Source of the DNA: Mycobacterium spongiae
Lineage (GTDB): Bacteria > Actinomycetota > Actinomycetes > Mycobacteriales > Mycobacteriaceae
DNA: 64,000 bases
Direction of reading: 5' to 3'
Assembly (NCBI RefSeq): GCF_018278905.1
Contig: NZ_CP046600.1
Location: 372,001-436,000 of the forward strand
Shown piece by piece: positions 21,105-29,868 of this stretch. Each line of letters begins with the position of its first letter. The stretch's first letter is position 1. The notes under the pieces are model-generated. The model was not told where the DNA came from, searched no databases, and was given only the letters and a program-made list of their open reading frames with translations. Made by a program: the position numbers and the translations under genes.

Positions 21105-21319
21105 CAGAAGTTGTAACGTTTGCCAGCGATTGACGAAGGGTTAATTGTGAGGTCGCAGTACACGCCGGGGTGGCCATCGGGTACATTCCTGTGGTCTCCA
21201 TTACTCCGCGTGAGCAAGGAGATGGCGGTCACACAAGATGGGTCCGGGCAAGGAGGAGGCGTGCGACATGATTCGCCGCGGCGCCGCAGTTCCCACCGTG
21301 TTGGCTTGAAGGGGTTGCG
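21105..21319 (+). promoter_or_regulatory. fadD5-yrbE1A intergenic region
   Basis: 215 bp with no supported gene, unusual inside an operon whose other genes overlap or nearly abut. It may carry an internal promoter for yrbE1A onward. A TTGACA hexamer overlaps the fadD5 stop (21101-21106) but no well-spaced -10 was found, so no promoter is placed. A small open frame (21120-21323) shows no recognisable feature. Confidence 0.4.
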
Positions 21320-22117
21320 GTGACCACTTCCACAACGCTTTCGGGCTACGTTCGCAATCAAGTCCAGACCCCACTGACACTCGTCGGCGGCTTTTTCCGG
21401 ATGTGCGTGCTCACCGGAAAAGCGCTGTTCCGCTTACCTTTCCAGTGGCGTGAGTTCATTCTGCAGTGCTGGTTCATCATGCGGGTCGGGTTCTTGCCGA
21501 CCATCATGGTCTCGATCCCGCTGACGGTGTTGCTGATCTTCACGCTCAACATCCTGCTAGCGCAGTTCGGCGCGGCAGACATCTCCGGCTCCGGCGCGGC
21601 GATCGGTGCGGTCACTCAGCTCGGCCCGCTCACGACCGTGCTTGTGGTGGCCGGCGCCGGCTCCACAGCAATCTGCGCCGACCTGGGCGCGCGCACCATC
21701 CGCGAGGAAATCGACGCCATGGAGGTGCTGGGCATCGATCCCATCCACCGTCTGGTCGTGCCCCGGGTGCTCGCCTCGACGCTCGTTGCCACGCTTCTCA
21801 ACGGCCTGGTGATCACCGTCGGCCTGGTCGGTGGCTTCCTCTTCGGCGTCTACCTGCAAAACGTGTCCGGCGGCGCCTACCTCTCCACGCTGACCCTGAT
21901 CACCGGCCTGCCCGAAGTGGTCATCGCGACAGTCAAGGCCGCGACGTTCGGCCTGATCGCGGGCCTGGTCGGCTGCTATCGGGGTCTGACCGTGCGCGGC
22001 GGTTCCAAGGGCCTCGGCACCGCGGTCAACGAGACCGTGGTGTTGTGCGTCATCGCGCTGTTCGCGGTCAACGTGATCTTGACGACCATCGGTGTGCGAT
22101 TCGGGACGGGGCGCTGA
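21320..22117 (+). CDS. yrbE1A: Mce1 ABC-type permease subunit YrbE1A
   Basis: 265 residues from GTG 21320, an MlaE/YrbE family permease. It has an N-terminal amphipathic region, about five hydrophobic segments and the conserved MlaE cytoplasmic motif LGARTIREEIDAMEVLGIDP (about 129-148). It forms the membrane channel of the Mce1 lipid importer together with YrbE1B, energised by an MceG/Mkl ATPase encoded elsewhere. The stop is 1 bp before the yrbE1B start, indicating coupled expression. Confidence 0.95.
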   Translation: MTTSTTLSGYVRNQVQTPLTLVGGFFRMCVLTGKALFRLPFQWREFILQCWFIMRVGFLPTIMVSIPLTVLLIFTLNILLAQFGAADISGSGAAIGAVTQLGPLTTVLVVAGAGSTAICADLGARTIREEIDAMEVLGIDPIHRLVVPRVLASTLVATLLNGLVITVGLVGGFLFGVYLQNVSGGAYLSTLTLITGLPEVVIATVKAATFGLIAGLVGCYRGLTVRGGSKGLGTAVNETVVLCVIALFAVNVILTTIGVRFGTGR

Positions 22118-22118
22118 C

Positions 22119-22988
22119 ATGTCGACTGCCGCTGTAGTGCGCGGCCGCTTCCCGCGGGCGGTCGAGAATCTTCAACGCTACGGCGGCTCGGTGGGCCGTG
22201 GACTGGATGAGGCCGGGCGACTGACGTGGTTCGCCCTGACCAGCATCGGGCAAATTCCGCACGCGCTGACGAATTATCGCAAGGAGACGCTGCGGCTGGT
22301 CGCCCAGATCGGCATGGGCACCGGTGCGATGGCCGTGGTTGGTGGCACCGTCGCGATCGTCGGCTTCGTAACGCTGTCCGGCAGCTCGCTCGTCGCCATC
22401 CAGGGCTTCGCCTCCCTGGGGAATATCGGTGTCGAGGCATTCACTGGTTTCTTCGCCGCACTGATCAACGTGCGCATCGCCGGCCCGGTCGTCACCGGTG
22501 TCGCGCTCGCTGCCACAGTGGGGGCCGGAGCTACGGCGGAGCTGGGCGCCATGCGGATCAGCGAGGAAATCGACGCCCTCGAAGTAATGGGCATCAAGTC
22601 GATATCGTTCCTGGCGTCGACCCGGATCATGGCCGGACTGGTGGTCATCATTCCGCTGTACGCGTTGGCGATGATCATGTCATTCCTGTCTCCACAGATC
22701 ACCACAACGGTGCTCTACGGACAGTCCAATGGCACCTACGAACACTACTTCCGAACATTCTTACGCCCGGATGACGTTTTCTGGTCCTTCCTGGAGGCCC
22801 TCATCATCACCGCGATCGTCATGGTCAGCCACTGTTACTACGGGTATGCCGCCGGTGGTGGTCCGGTCGGCGTCGGCGAGGCAGTTGGCAGATCGATGCG
22901 CTTCTCGCTGGTCTCGGTGCAGGTCGTCGTCCTGTTGGCAGCGTTGGCACTTTACGGTGTCGACCCGAACTTCAATCTCACGGTGTAG
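22119..22988 (+). CDS. yrbE1B: Mce1 ABC-type permease subunit YrbE1B
   Basis: 289 residues from ATG 22119, the same length as the M. tuberculosis protein. The same MlaE motif is present (AMRISEEIDALEVMGIKSIS). An upstream GTG at 22092 is in frame but would overlap yrbE1A. It pairs with YrbE1A as the inner-membrane part of the Mce1 complex. The stop is followed after 5 bp by mce1A. Confidence 0.95.
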   Translation: MSTAAVVRGRFPRAVENLQRYGGSVGRGLDEAGRLTWFALTSIGQIPHALTNYRKETLRLVAQIGMGTGAMAVVGGTVAIVGFVTLSGSSLVAIQGFASLGNIGVEAFTGFFAALINVRIAGPVVTGVALAATVGAGATAELGAMRISEEIDALEVMGIKSISFLASTRIMAGLVVIIPLYALAMIMSFLSPQITTTVLYGQSNGTYEHYFRTFLRPDDVFWSFLEALIITAIVMVSHCYYGYAAGGGPVGVGEAVGRSMRFSLVSVQVVVLLAALALYGVDPNFNLTV

Positions 22989-22993
22989 CCGCG

Positions 22994-24358
22994 ATGACGA
23001 CACCGGGGAAGCTGAACAAGCCGCGCGTCCCGCCGTACAAGACCGCGGGTGTAGGTCTAGTTCTGGTCCTCGCACTCGTCGTGGGGTTGGTGTACCTGCA
23101 ATTCCGGGGCGACTTCACGTCCAAGACGCAGCTGACGATGCTCTCCGCCCGGGCCGGTTTGGTGATGGATCCGGGAGCGAAGGTCACCTACAACGGGGTG
23201 GAGATCGGCCGGGTGGATACCATCTCGGAGATCACGCGCGACGGCGAGCCGGCGGCCAAGTTCATCTTGGATGTGAATCCCAAGTACATGCACCTGATCC
23301 CGGCGAATGTGAACGCCGACATCAAGGCGACCACAGTTTTCGGCGGTAAGTATGTCTCGTTGACGACGCCGGAAAACCCCACCAAGCAACGGATCACGCC
23401 GAAGATCCCGATCGACGCGCGGTCGGTGACCACCGAGATCAACACGTTGTTCGAGACGCTCACGTCCCTGGCGGAGCAGGTGGACCCGGTCAAGCTGAAT
23501 CTGACGCTGAGCGCGGCCGCCGAAGCGTTGGCCGGGCTGGGTGACAAGTTCGGGCAGTCGATCGTGAACGCCAACACCGTGCTCGATGAGGTCAATGCGC
23601 GAATGCCGCAGTCGCGCCGCGACATTCAGCAATTGGCGGCTTTGGCTGATGTGTACTCCGACGCGTCGCCCGACCTGTTTGACTTTCTCGACAACACGGT
23701 GACGACCGCCCGCACCATCAATCGGCAGCAAGCGGATCTGGATGCGGTGCTGCTGGCGGCAGCCGGATTCGGCAACGTCACGGGAGACGTCTTGGATCGC
23801 GGTGGACCGTATTTGCAGCGGGGGGCCGCGGATCTGGTTCCTACCGCCAACCTGCTGGATACCTATAGCCCGGAACTCTATTGCACTATCAAAGGGTTTT
23901 ACGACACCGATCCGCTGGCCGCAGCGGCGACCGGCGGCGCTAACGGCTACTCGCTACGGTCGCACTCCGAACTCCTGTCGGGGTTGGGTATTTCGTTGGG
24001 GTCTCCCCTGGCACTGGCCACCCAAGGGGGGGCACTGATCGGCGGACTGATCGCCGGATTGATATTCCCGCCCATCTCCCTTGGCCTGACTGCGGCGGCG
24101 GCGATACCCGGCCTCGCCGGCGGGGCACCCAACCCCTACACCTATCCGGAAAACCTGCCGCGGGTGGCCGCTCACGGCGGGCCCGGCGGCGCCCCGGGGT
24201 GCTGGCAGCCAATTACCCATGACCTGTGGCCCGCGCCGTATCTGGTAATGGACACCGGCGTCAGCCTCGCTCCGTACAACCACTTGGAGGTCGGTTCGCC
24301 CTGGGCGATCGAGTACGTCTGGGGCCGTCAGGTAGGGGATAACACGATCAACCCATGA
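22994..24358 (+). CDS. mce1A: Mce1 substrate-binding protein Mce1A
   Basis: 454 residues, identical in length to M. tuberculosis Mce1A. One N-terminal membrane anchor (about 18-36, GVGLVLVLALVVGLVYL), then the MCE/MlaD domain (about 40-115, with AKVTYNGVEIGRVD), a long helical region that builds the periplasmic tunnel, and a C-terminal tail with a hydrophobic Gly/Ala-rich stretch near 325-385 and Cys residues. It is one of six Mce subunits that form the lipid conduit across the periplasm. ATG start; the stop overlaps the mce1B ATG (ATGA). Confidence 0.95.
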   Translation: MTTPGKLNKPRVPPYKTAGVGLVLVLALVVGLVYLQFRGDFTSKTQLTMLSARAGLVMDPGAKVTYNGVEIGRVDTISEITRDGEPAAKFILDVNPKYMHLIPANVNADIKATTVFGGKYVSLTTPENPTKQRITPKIPIDARSVTTEINTLFETLTSLAEQVDPVKLNLTLSAAAEALAGLGDKFGQSIVNANTVLDEVNARMPQSRRDIQQLAALADVYSDASPDLFDFLDNTVTTARTINRQQADLDAVLLAAAGFGNVTGDVLDRGGPYLQRGAADLVPTANLLDTYSPELYCTIKGFYDTDPLAAAATGGANGYSLRSHSELLSGLGISLGSPLALATQGGALIGGLIAGLIFPPISLGLTAAAAIPGLAGGAPNPYTYPENLPRVAAHGGPGGAPGCWQPITHDLWPAPYLVMDTGVSLAPYNHLEVGSPWAIEYVWGRQVGDNTINP

Positions 24359-25395
24359 AAATCACCGGAACCATTATCAAACTCAGCATCTTCTCCTTGG
24401 TGCTGCTGTTTTTCACTGTGATGATCTTCGTGATTTTCGGTCAGATGCGCTTCGACCGGACCAATGCGTACTCGGCGGAATTCAGCAATGTCAGCGGGCT
24501 GCGCCAAGGTCAGTTCGTCCGTGCGTCCGGGGTAGAGATCGGCAAGGTCAAAGCGCTGCACTTGGTCGACGGTGGCCGCCGGGTCCGGGTGGAATTCGAC
24601 ATCGACCGATCGGTGCCTCTCTACCAGTCGACAACCGCGCAGATCCGTTATTCCGACTTGATTGGCAACCGCTACGTCGAGCTCAAGCGCGGTCAGGGCA
24701 AGGGCGCCAGCGAAATCCTTTCGCCGGGCGGACTAATCCCGCTGTCGCGCACCTCACCGGCTTTGGACCTCGACGCGTTGATCGGTGGCTTCAAGCCAGT
24801 GTTTAGGTCGCTGGACCCCGCGAAGGTCAACAACATCGCCAGCTCACTCATCACGGTGTTCCAGGGTCAAGGTGGCACCATCAACGACATCCTTGATCAG
24901 ACCGCGCAACTCACCAGCCACATAGCAGAACGCGATCAGGCGATCGGAGAGGTCGTCAAGAACCTCAACATCGTGTTGGACACCACGGTCAGGCATCGAA
25001 AAGAGTTCGACCAGACCGTGAACAACTTGGAGAATCTGATCACCGGATTGAAGAACAACGCCGACCCTGTGGTTGGCGGCCTCGCGCACATTAGCAACGG
25101 CGCCGGAACGGTGGCCGCGCTGCTGGCCGACGACCGCGAGTTGCTGCGCAAGGCCATTAGCTATCTGGACGGGATCCAGCAGCCGATCATCGATCAGCGC
25201 GTTGACTTGGATGACCTGCTTCACAAGACGCCCACCGCGCTGACGGCGATCGGACGCGCCAACGGCACCTACGGCGACTTCCAGAACTTCTATCTCTGCG
25301 ACCTCGAGATCATGTGGAACGGCTTCCAGGCCGGGGGGCCGGTTCGCACGGTGCGGCTATTCCACCAGCCGACGGGTAGGTGCACGCCCCAATGA
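24355..25395 (+). CDS. mce1B: Mce1 subunit Mce1B
   Basis: 346 residues. N-terminal anchor (about 8-27), MCE domain (about 38-115: SGLRQGQFVRASGVEIGKVK and YSDLIGNRYVEL) and a long helical segment with heptad-like content (about 150-300). The C-terminus is short, without the proline-rich tail seen in Mce1C and Mce1D. It starts in the 4-bp overlap with mce1A and ends in the overlap with mce1C, so translation is very likely coupled. Confidence 0.94.
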   Translation: MKITGTIIKLSIFSLVLLFFTVMIFVIFGQMRFDRTNAYSAEFSNVSGLRQGQFVRASGVEIGKVKALHLVDGGRRVRVEFDIDRSVPLYQSTTAQIRYSDLIGNRYVELKRGQGKGASEILSPGGLIPLSRTSPALDLDALIGGFKPVFRSLDPAKVNNIASSLITVFQGQGGTINDILDQTAQLTSHIAERDQAIGEVVKNLNIVLDTTVRHRKEFDQTVNNLENLITGLKNNADPVVGGLAHISNGAGTVAALLADDRELLRKAISYLDGIQQPIIDQRVDLDDLLHKTPTALTAIGRANGTYGDFQNFYLCDLEIMWNGFQAGGPVRTVRLFHQPTGRCTPQ

Positions 25396-26951
25396 GAACA
25401 CTGGAACCGCCCAACAGGATGCGCATCGGGCTCATGGGCATCGTCGTTACGCTGCTCGTTGTCGGTGTGGGCCAAAGCTTCACCAGTGTCCCCATGCTCT
25501 TTGCAAAGCCGAGCTACTACGGCCAGTTCAATGACACCGGTGGTTTGCACAAGGGCGACAGGGTGCGTATATCCGGGCTCGGGGTGGGCTCCGTGGAAGG
25601 GCTCAAGATCGACGGCGACCATATCGTCATCGAGTTCTCCATCGGCACGAACACGATCGGTACTGACAGCCGGCTATCTATCCGTACCGACACCATCCTG
25701 GGTAAGAAGGTGCTCGAGATCGAGCCGCGGGGTAAGCAAACGTTGCCGCCCGGGGGCGTTCTGCCACTTGGGCAAAGCACCACCCCGTACCAGATTTACG
25801 ACGCGTTTTTCGACGTCACCAAAGCCGCGTCCGGCTGGGACATCGACACGGTCAAGCGGTCGCTGAGTGTGCTATCGGAGACCATTGATCAGACCTATCC
25901 GCACCTGAGTGCGGCCCTGGATGGCGTGGCGAAGTTCTCCGACACCATTGGCAAGCGCGATGAGCAGATCACGCACCTACTCGCCCAGGCCAATCAGATT
26001 GCAAGCGTTCTCGGTGACCGCAGCGAGCAGGTCGACCGCCTGCTGGTCAACGCGCAGGCGCTCATCGCCGCGTTCAACGAGCGTGGCCGTGCATTCGACG
26101 CTCTGCTCGGGAACATCGCTGCGTTCTCGGCGCAGGTACAGGGATTGATCAATGACAACCCCAACATCAATCACGTGCTGGAGCAGTTACGCATACTCAG
26201 CGACGTGCTGGTGGATCGCAAGGATGACTTGGCCGAGACGTTGACCATCTTGGGCGGCTTCACTGCGTCCTTCGGTGAGACCTTTGCGTCGGGTCCGTAC
26301 TTCAAGGTGCTGCTGTCGAACCTCGTGCCGGGCCAGATTTTGCAGCCGTTCATTGATGCGGCATTCAAGAAACGCGGTGTTGACCCCGAGGACTTCTGGC
26401 GTAGCGCTGGGCTACCGGCGTATCGGTTCCCCGACCCCAATGGCACCCGATTCCCCAACGGTGCACCCCCACCGCCACCGCTGGTGTTGGAAGGCACTCC
26501 CGAGCATCCTGGGCCGGCTGTTCCGCCTGGAGCGCCCTGCTCGTACACACCGCCCGCGGACGGTTTGCCCAGGCCTTGGGATCCGCTGCCGTGTGCGCAC
26601 CTCACTGAAGGGCCGTTCGGTGGACCCAGCTTCCCGGCACCGCTTGACGTCCAGACGTCACCGCCGAACCCAGATGGCCTACCGCCGAACCCGGGCGTAG
26701 CAATTTCGGGACGTCCAGGTGAGGTCCCGCCGAACGTGCCTGGCACACCGGTGCCCATTCCGGAGGAGGCTCCTCCGGGGGCGCGGACCCTCCCGCTGGG
26801 GCCGGCGCCCGGCCCAGCTCCGCCTCCTCCGGCAGCGCCGGGGCCGGCTCCAGGTCCGGCACCACCGGGTCCCGGACCCCAGCTGCCGGACCCCTTCATC
26901 AACCCGGGCGGCACGGGTGGGAGCGGCGTGACGGGAGGTAGCCAGAATTGA
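25392..26951 (+). CDS. mce1C: Mce1 subunit Mce1C
   Basis: 519 residues from ATG 25392, which overlaps the mce1B stop; GTG 25380 is a weaker in-frame option. Hydrophobic anchor near 15-35, MCE domain (about 40-125: KGDRVRISGLGVGSVEGL), helical tunnel-forming region to about residue 320, then a long proline/glycine-rich tail (about 340-519, with repeated PGPAPGPAPP-type segments) likely to extend into the cell wall. Family role: lipid-import conduit. Confidence 0.93.
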   Translation: MRTLEPPNRMRIGLMGIVVTLLVVGVGQSFTSVPMLFAKPSYYGQFNDTGGLHKGDRVRISGLGVGSVEGLKIDGDHIVIEFSIGTNTIGTDSRLSIRTDTILGKKVLEIEPRGKQTLPPGGVLPLGQSTTPYQIYDAFFDVTKAASGWDIDTVKRSLSVLSETIDQTYPHLSAALDGVAKFSDTIGKRDEQITHLLAQANQIASVLGDRSEQVDRLLVNAQALIAAFNERGRAFDALLGNIAAFSAQVQGLINDNPNINHVLEQLRILSDVLVDRKDDLAETLTILGGFTASFGETFASGPYFKVLLSNLVPGQILQPFIDAAFKKRGVDPEDFWRSAGLPAYRFPDPNGTRFPNGAPPPPPLVLEGTPEHPGPAVPPGAPCSYTPPADGLPRPWDPLPCAHLTEGPFGGPSFPAPLDVQTSPPNPDGLPPNPGVAISGRPGEVPPNVPGTPVPIPEEAPPGARTLPLGPAPGPAPPPPAAPGPAPGPAPPGPGPQLPDPFINPGGTGGSGVTGGSQN

Positions 26952-28558
26952 GCACCGTCTTTAACATCCGCAACATGCGGCTTCCGCAGATGTCGCGGTC
27001 CTCGGTCATCATCGGATCCGTTGTGGTGGTGCTGGCCCTGATCGCGGGAATTGTTGGCTTTCGTCTCTACCAGAAACTGACACACAACACTGTGGTGGCG
27101 TACTTCACCGCCGCAAACGCGCTGTATGTCGGAGACAAGGTCCAGATCATGGGCCTTCCGGTCGGCAGGATCGACAAGATCGAGCCGGCTGGCGACAAGA
27201 TGAAGGTGACCTTCCACTACCAGAACAAGTACAAGGTGCCTGCCAATGCGTCTGCGGTGATCCTCAACCCCACCTTGGTGGCCTCGCGAAACATTCAGTT
27301 GGAGCCGCCTTACAAGGGTGGTCCGGTGATGGGCGATAACGCGGTGATCCCGGTCGAGCGCACCGAGGTGCCGGTGGAGTGGGACGAATTGCGCGACAGT
27401 GTCGCCAATATCATCGACAAGCTCGGTCCCACACCGGAGCAGCCGAAGGGGCCTTTCGGTGAAGTCATCGAAGCGTTCGCCGATGGGCTGGCCGGCAAGG
27501 GCAAGCAAATCAACACCACGATCGACGGCTTGTCGCGAGCATTGAACGCGCTCAATGAGGGCCGGGGCGATTTCTTCGCGGTGGTGCGCAGCTTGGCTCT
27601 GTTCGTCAACGCATTGCATCAGGACGACCAACAGTTCGTCGCATTGAACAAGGACCTCGCGGAGTTCACAGATCGGTTGACTCACTCCGATCAGGACCTC
27701 TCGAACGCCATCCAACAGTTCGACAGCCTGCTGGCGGTGGCACGCCCGTTCTTTACGAAGAACCGCGAGGTGTTGACCTATGACATCGACAACCTTGAGA
27801 CCGTGACGACCACGTTGTTGCAGCCCGAGCCCTTGGATGGATTAGAGACTGTCCTGCACGTTTTCCCGACACTGGCGGCGAACGTCAACAACATTTACCA
27901 CCCGGCCCACGGCGGCATCGCATCGATTTCGGCGTTTTCGAATTTCGCTAATCCGGCGGAATTCATCTGTAGCTCGGTTCAGGCGGGTAGCCGGCTGGGT
28001 TTTCAAGAGTCGGCTGAACTGTGCGCGCAATACCTCACGCCGGTTCTCGATGCGATCAAGTTCAATTACTTTCCGTTTGGCGCGAACGTCGCCAGTACCG
28101 CTTCGACACTGCCCAAGGAGATCGCGTACTCCGAGCCCCGACTTCAGCCACCGGGAGGCTTCAAGGACACGACGGTCCCGGGTATATGGGTGCCCGATAC
28201 CCCCTTGTCGCATAAGAATACGCAACACGGCTGGGTCGTGGCTCCGGGTATGCAGGGGGTTCAGGTGGGCCCGATCACGCGGGGTTTGTTGACGCCTGAC
28301 TCGCTAGCTGAGCTGATGGGCGGTCCGGACATCGCACCTCCACAGTCTGGATTGCAGACGCCGCCGGGGCCCCCGAATGCTTACGACGAGTATCCGGTAT
28401 TGCCGCCGATCGGTGTGCAGGCCCCGCAGGTGCCGATACCGCCACCGCCGCCGGGACCCGATGTGATTCCGGGACCAGTGCCGCCAACGCCGGCGCCGGG
28501 GCCTGCGCCCCTGCCGGTTGGCGCGCCGCTGCCTGCTGAGGCAGGACTGGGCCAGTGA
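26948..28558 (+). CDS. mce1D: Mce1 subunit Mce1D
   Basis: 536 residues from TTG 26948, in a 4-bp overlap with the mce1C stop. N-terminal anchor (about 20-38), MCE domain (about 45-130: NALYVGDKVQIMGLPVGRID), a helical region, and a proline-rich C-terminal tail (about 450-536). The length is close to M. tuberculosis Mce1D (530). Its stop codon overlaps the GTG start of lprK, exactly where a 54-bp tandem repeat begins. Confidence 0.93.
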   Translation: MSTVFNIRNMRLPQMSRSSVIIGSVVVVLALIAGIVGFRLYQKLTHNTVVAYFTAANALYVGDKVQIMGLPVGRIDKIEPAGDKMKVTFHYQNKYKVPANASAVILNPTLVASRNIQLEPPYKGGPVMGDNAVIPVERTEVPVEWDELRDSVANIIDKLGPTPEQPKGPFGEVIEAFADGLAGKGKQINTTIDGLSRALNALNEGRGDFFAVVRSLALFVNALHQDDQQFVALNKDLAEFTDRLTHSDQDLSNAIQQFDSLLAVARPFFTKNREVLTYDIDNLETVTTTLLQPEPLDGLETVLHVFPTLAANVNNIYHPAHGGIASISAFSNFANPAEFICSSVQAGSRLGFQESAELCAQYLTPVLDAIKFNYFPFGANVASTASTLPKEIAYSEPRLQPPGGFKDTTVPGIWVPDTPLSHKNTQHGWVVAPGMQGVQVGPITRGLLTPDSLAELMGGPDIAPPQSGLQTPPGPPNAYDEYPVLPPIGVQAPQVPIPPPPPGPDVIPGPVPPTPAPGPAPLPVGAPLPAEAGLGQ

Positions 28559-29868
28559 GGGGCGCGACGAGCGCGGGACGCGCGAGGAGTAACCCGAGCC
28601 AACCGGCCCCGAGGGGCGCGACGAGCGCGGGACGCGCGAGGAGTAACCCGAGCCAACCGGCCCCGAGGGGCGCGACGAGCGCGGGACGCGCGAGGAACAA
28701 CCCGAACCAACGGTTGGCGGGATTGCTGCGCCACACGGCATGGCAAGGCATGGTTCTGCTGGCGATCGCCGTGATGCTGAGTTCGTGCGGCTGGCGCGGT
28801 ATTTCTAATGTGGCAATCCCCGGCGGCCCGGGCGCCGGGCCCGGTTCCTACACGGTCTACGTGCAGATGCCGGATACCTTGGCGATCAACGGCAATAGCC
28901 GGGTCATGGTGGCCGACGTCTGGGTCGGATCGATCCGTTCGATCAAGTTGAAGAATTGGGTGGCAACGCTGACGCTGAGCCTCAGCAAGGACGTCAGGCT
29001 ACCGAAGAATGCCATCGCCAAGATCGGACAGACCAGCTTGCTGGGTTCGCAGCACATCGAGCTCGATGAGCCGCCGAATCCGTCGCCGGTGCCGCTGAAG
29101 GATGGTGACACCATCCCACTGAAGAATTCGTCGGCTTATCCCACGACCGAGCAAACGTTGGCCACCCTTGCCACGTTGCTCCGCGGTGGCGGTCTGGCGA
29201 ACCTCGAGTCCATCTCGAACGAGGTCAACAGCATCGTGACGGGTCGGGCAGATCAGATTCGTGCGTTCCTGGGCAAGCTCGACACGTTTACCGACGAGGT
29301 CAACCAGCAACGCGACGACATCACTCACGCCATTGATTCCACCAACCGGCTGCTGGCCTACGTGGGTGGCCGAGCGGATGTTGTCGACCGAGTGCTCACG
29401 GATATACCGCCGTTGATCGAGCACTTTGCGGATACGCAGGATCTGTTGATTGACGCTGCAGGTGCCTTGGGCCGAGTGAGCCAGGCCGCCGATCAGTATC
29501 TGGGCGCGGCACGGGGTGACTTGCACCAGGACCTGCTTGCGCTGCAATGTCCCCTCAAGGAACTCGGCCGCGCTGCCCCGTACTTGGTCAACGCGCTCAG
29601 GTTGATCCTCACCCAGCCCTTCGACATCGACAGCGTGCCGAAGCTGGTCCGGGGTGACTACATGAATCTGTCGCTGAAGCTGGACTTGACCTATAGCGCC
29701 ATCGATAACGGGTTCCTTACGGGGACCGGATTCTCCGGTGCGTTGCGCGCGCTCGAGCAATCCTTTGGTCGCGATCCGGAGACGATGATGCCCGACGTCC
29801 GGTACACGCCGAACCCCAACGACGTGCCGGGCGGCCCGCTAGTGCAAAGGGGGTCACGCCAGTGCTGA
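28555..29868 (+). CDS. lprK: Mce1 lipoprotein subunit LprK (Mce1E)
   Basis: 437 residues from GTG 28555. A lipobox (VMLSSCGW, Cys about residue 76) follows a hydrophobic stretch, so this is the lipid-anchored Mce1E subunit; the MCE domain follows (about 95-185: NSRVMVADVWVGSIRSI, KIGQTSLLGSQHIEL). M. tuberculosis LprK is about 390 residues with a short signal. Here some 55 residues precede the signal, made of three RGATSAGRARSNPSQPAP-type repeats. Either this Arg-rich extension is translated, giving an unusually long signal n-region, or the true start is a later TTG near 28714. The gene sits between mce1D and mce1F with 4- and 7-bp overlaps. Confidence 0.9.
   Translation: MRGATSAGRARSNPSQPAPRGATSAGRARSNPSQPAPRGATSAGRARNNPNQRLAGLLRHTAWQGMVLLAIAVMLSSCGWRGISNVAIPGGPGAGPGSYTVYVQMPDTLAINGNSRVMVADVWVGSIRSIKLKNWVATLTLSLSKDVRLPKNAIAKIGQTSLLGSQHIELDEPPNPSPVPLKDGDTIPLKNSSAYPTTEQTLATLATLLRGGGLANLESISNEVNSIVTGRADQIRAFLGKLDTFTDEVNQQRDDITHAIDSTNRLLAYVGGRADVVDRVLTDIPPLIEHFADTQDLLIDAAGALGRVSQAADQYLGAARGDLHQDLLALQCPLKELGRAAPYLVNALRLILTQPFDIDSVPKLVRGDYMNLSLKLDLTYSAIDNGFLTGTGFSGALRALEQSFGRDPETMMPDVRYTPNPNDVPGGPLVQRGSRQC
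28557..28716 (+). repeat. 54-bp tandem repeat (3 units) at the mce1D/lprK junction
   Basis: Units at 28557-28610, 28611-28664 (identical to the first) and 28665-about 28716 (diverged at its 3' end). Each begins GAGGGGCGCGACGAGCGCGG. The 54-bp length is a multiple of three, so lprK stays in frame. The array starts exactly at the overlapping mce1D stop/lprK start, a position typical of mycobacterial interspersed repetitive units (MIRU). Confidence 0.9.

Noticed and set aside
21101..21106. TTGACA taken as a -35 box for yrbE1A
   Set aside because: No -10 hexamer at a sensible distance and it overlaps the fadD5 stop.
26171..27715. 514-residue reverse frame across mce1C/mce1D
   Set aside because: Antisense shadow of two well-supported Mce genes in high-GC DNA.
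28557..28716. 54-bp array considered as a CRISPR
   Set aside because: Units are contiguous with no unique spacers, and lie in frame inside lprK.
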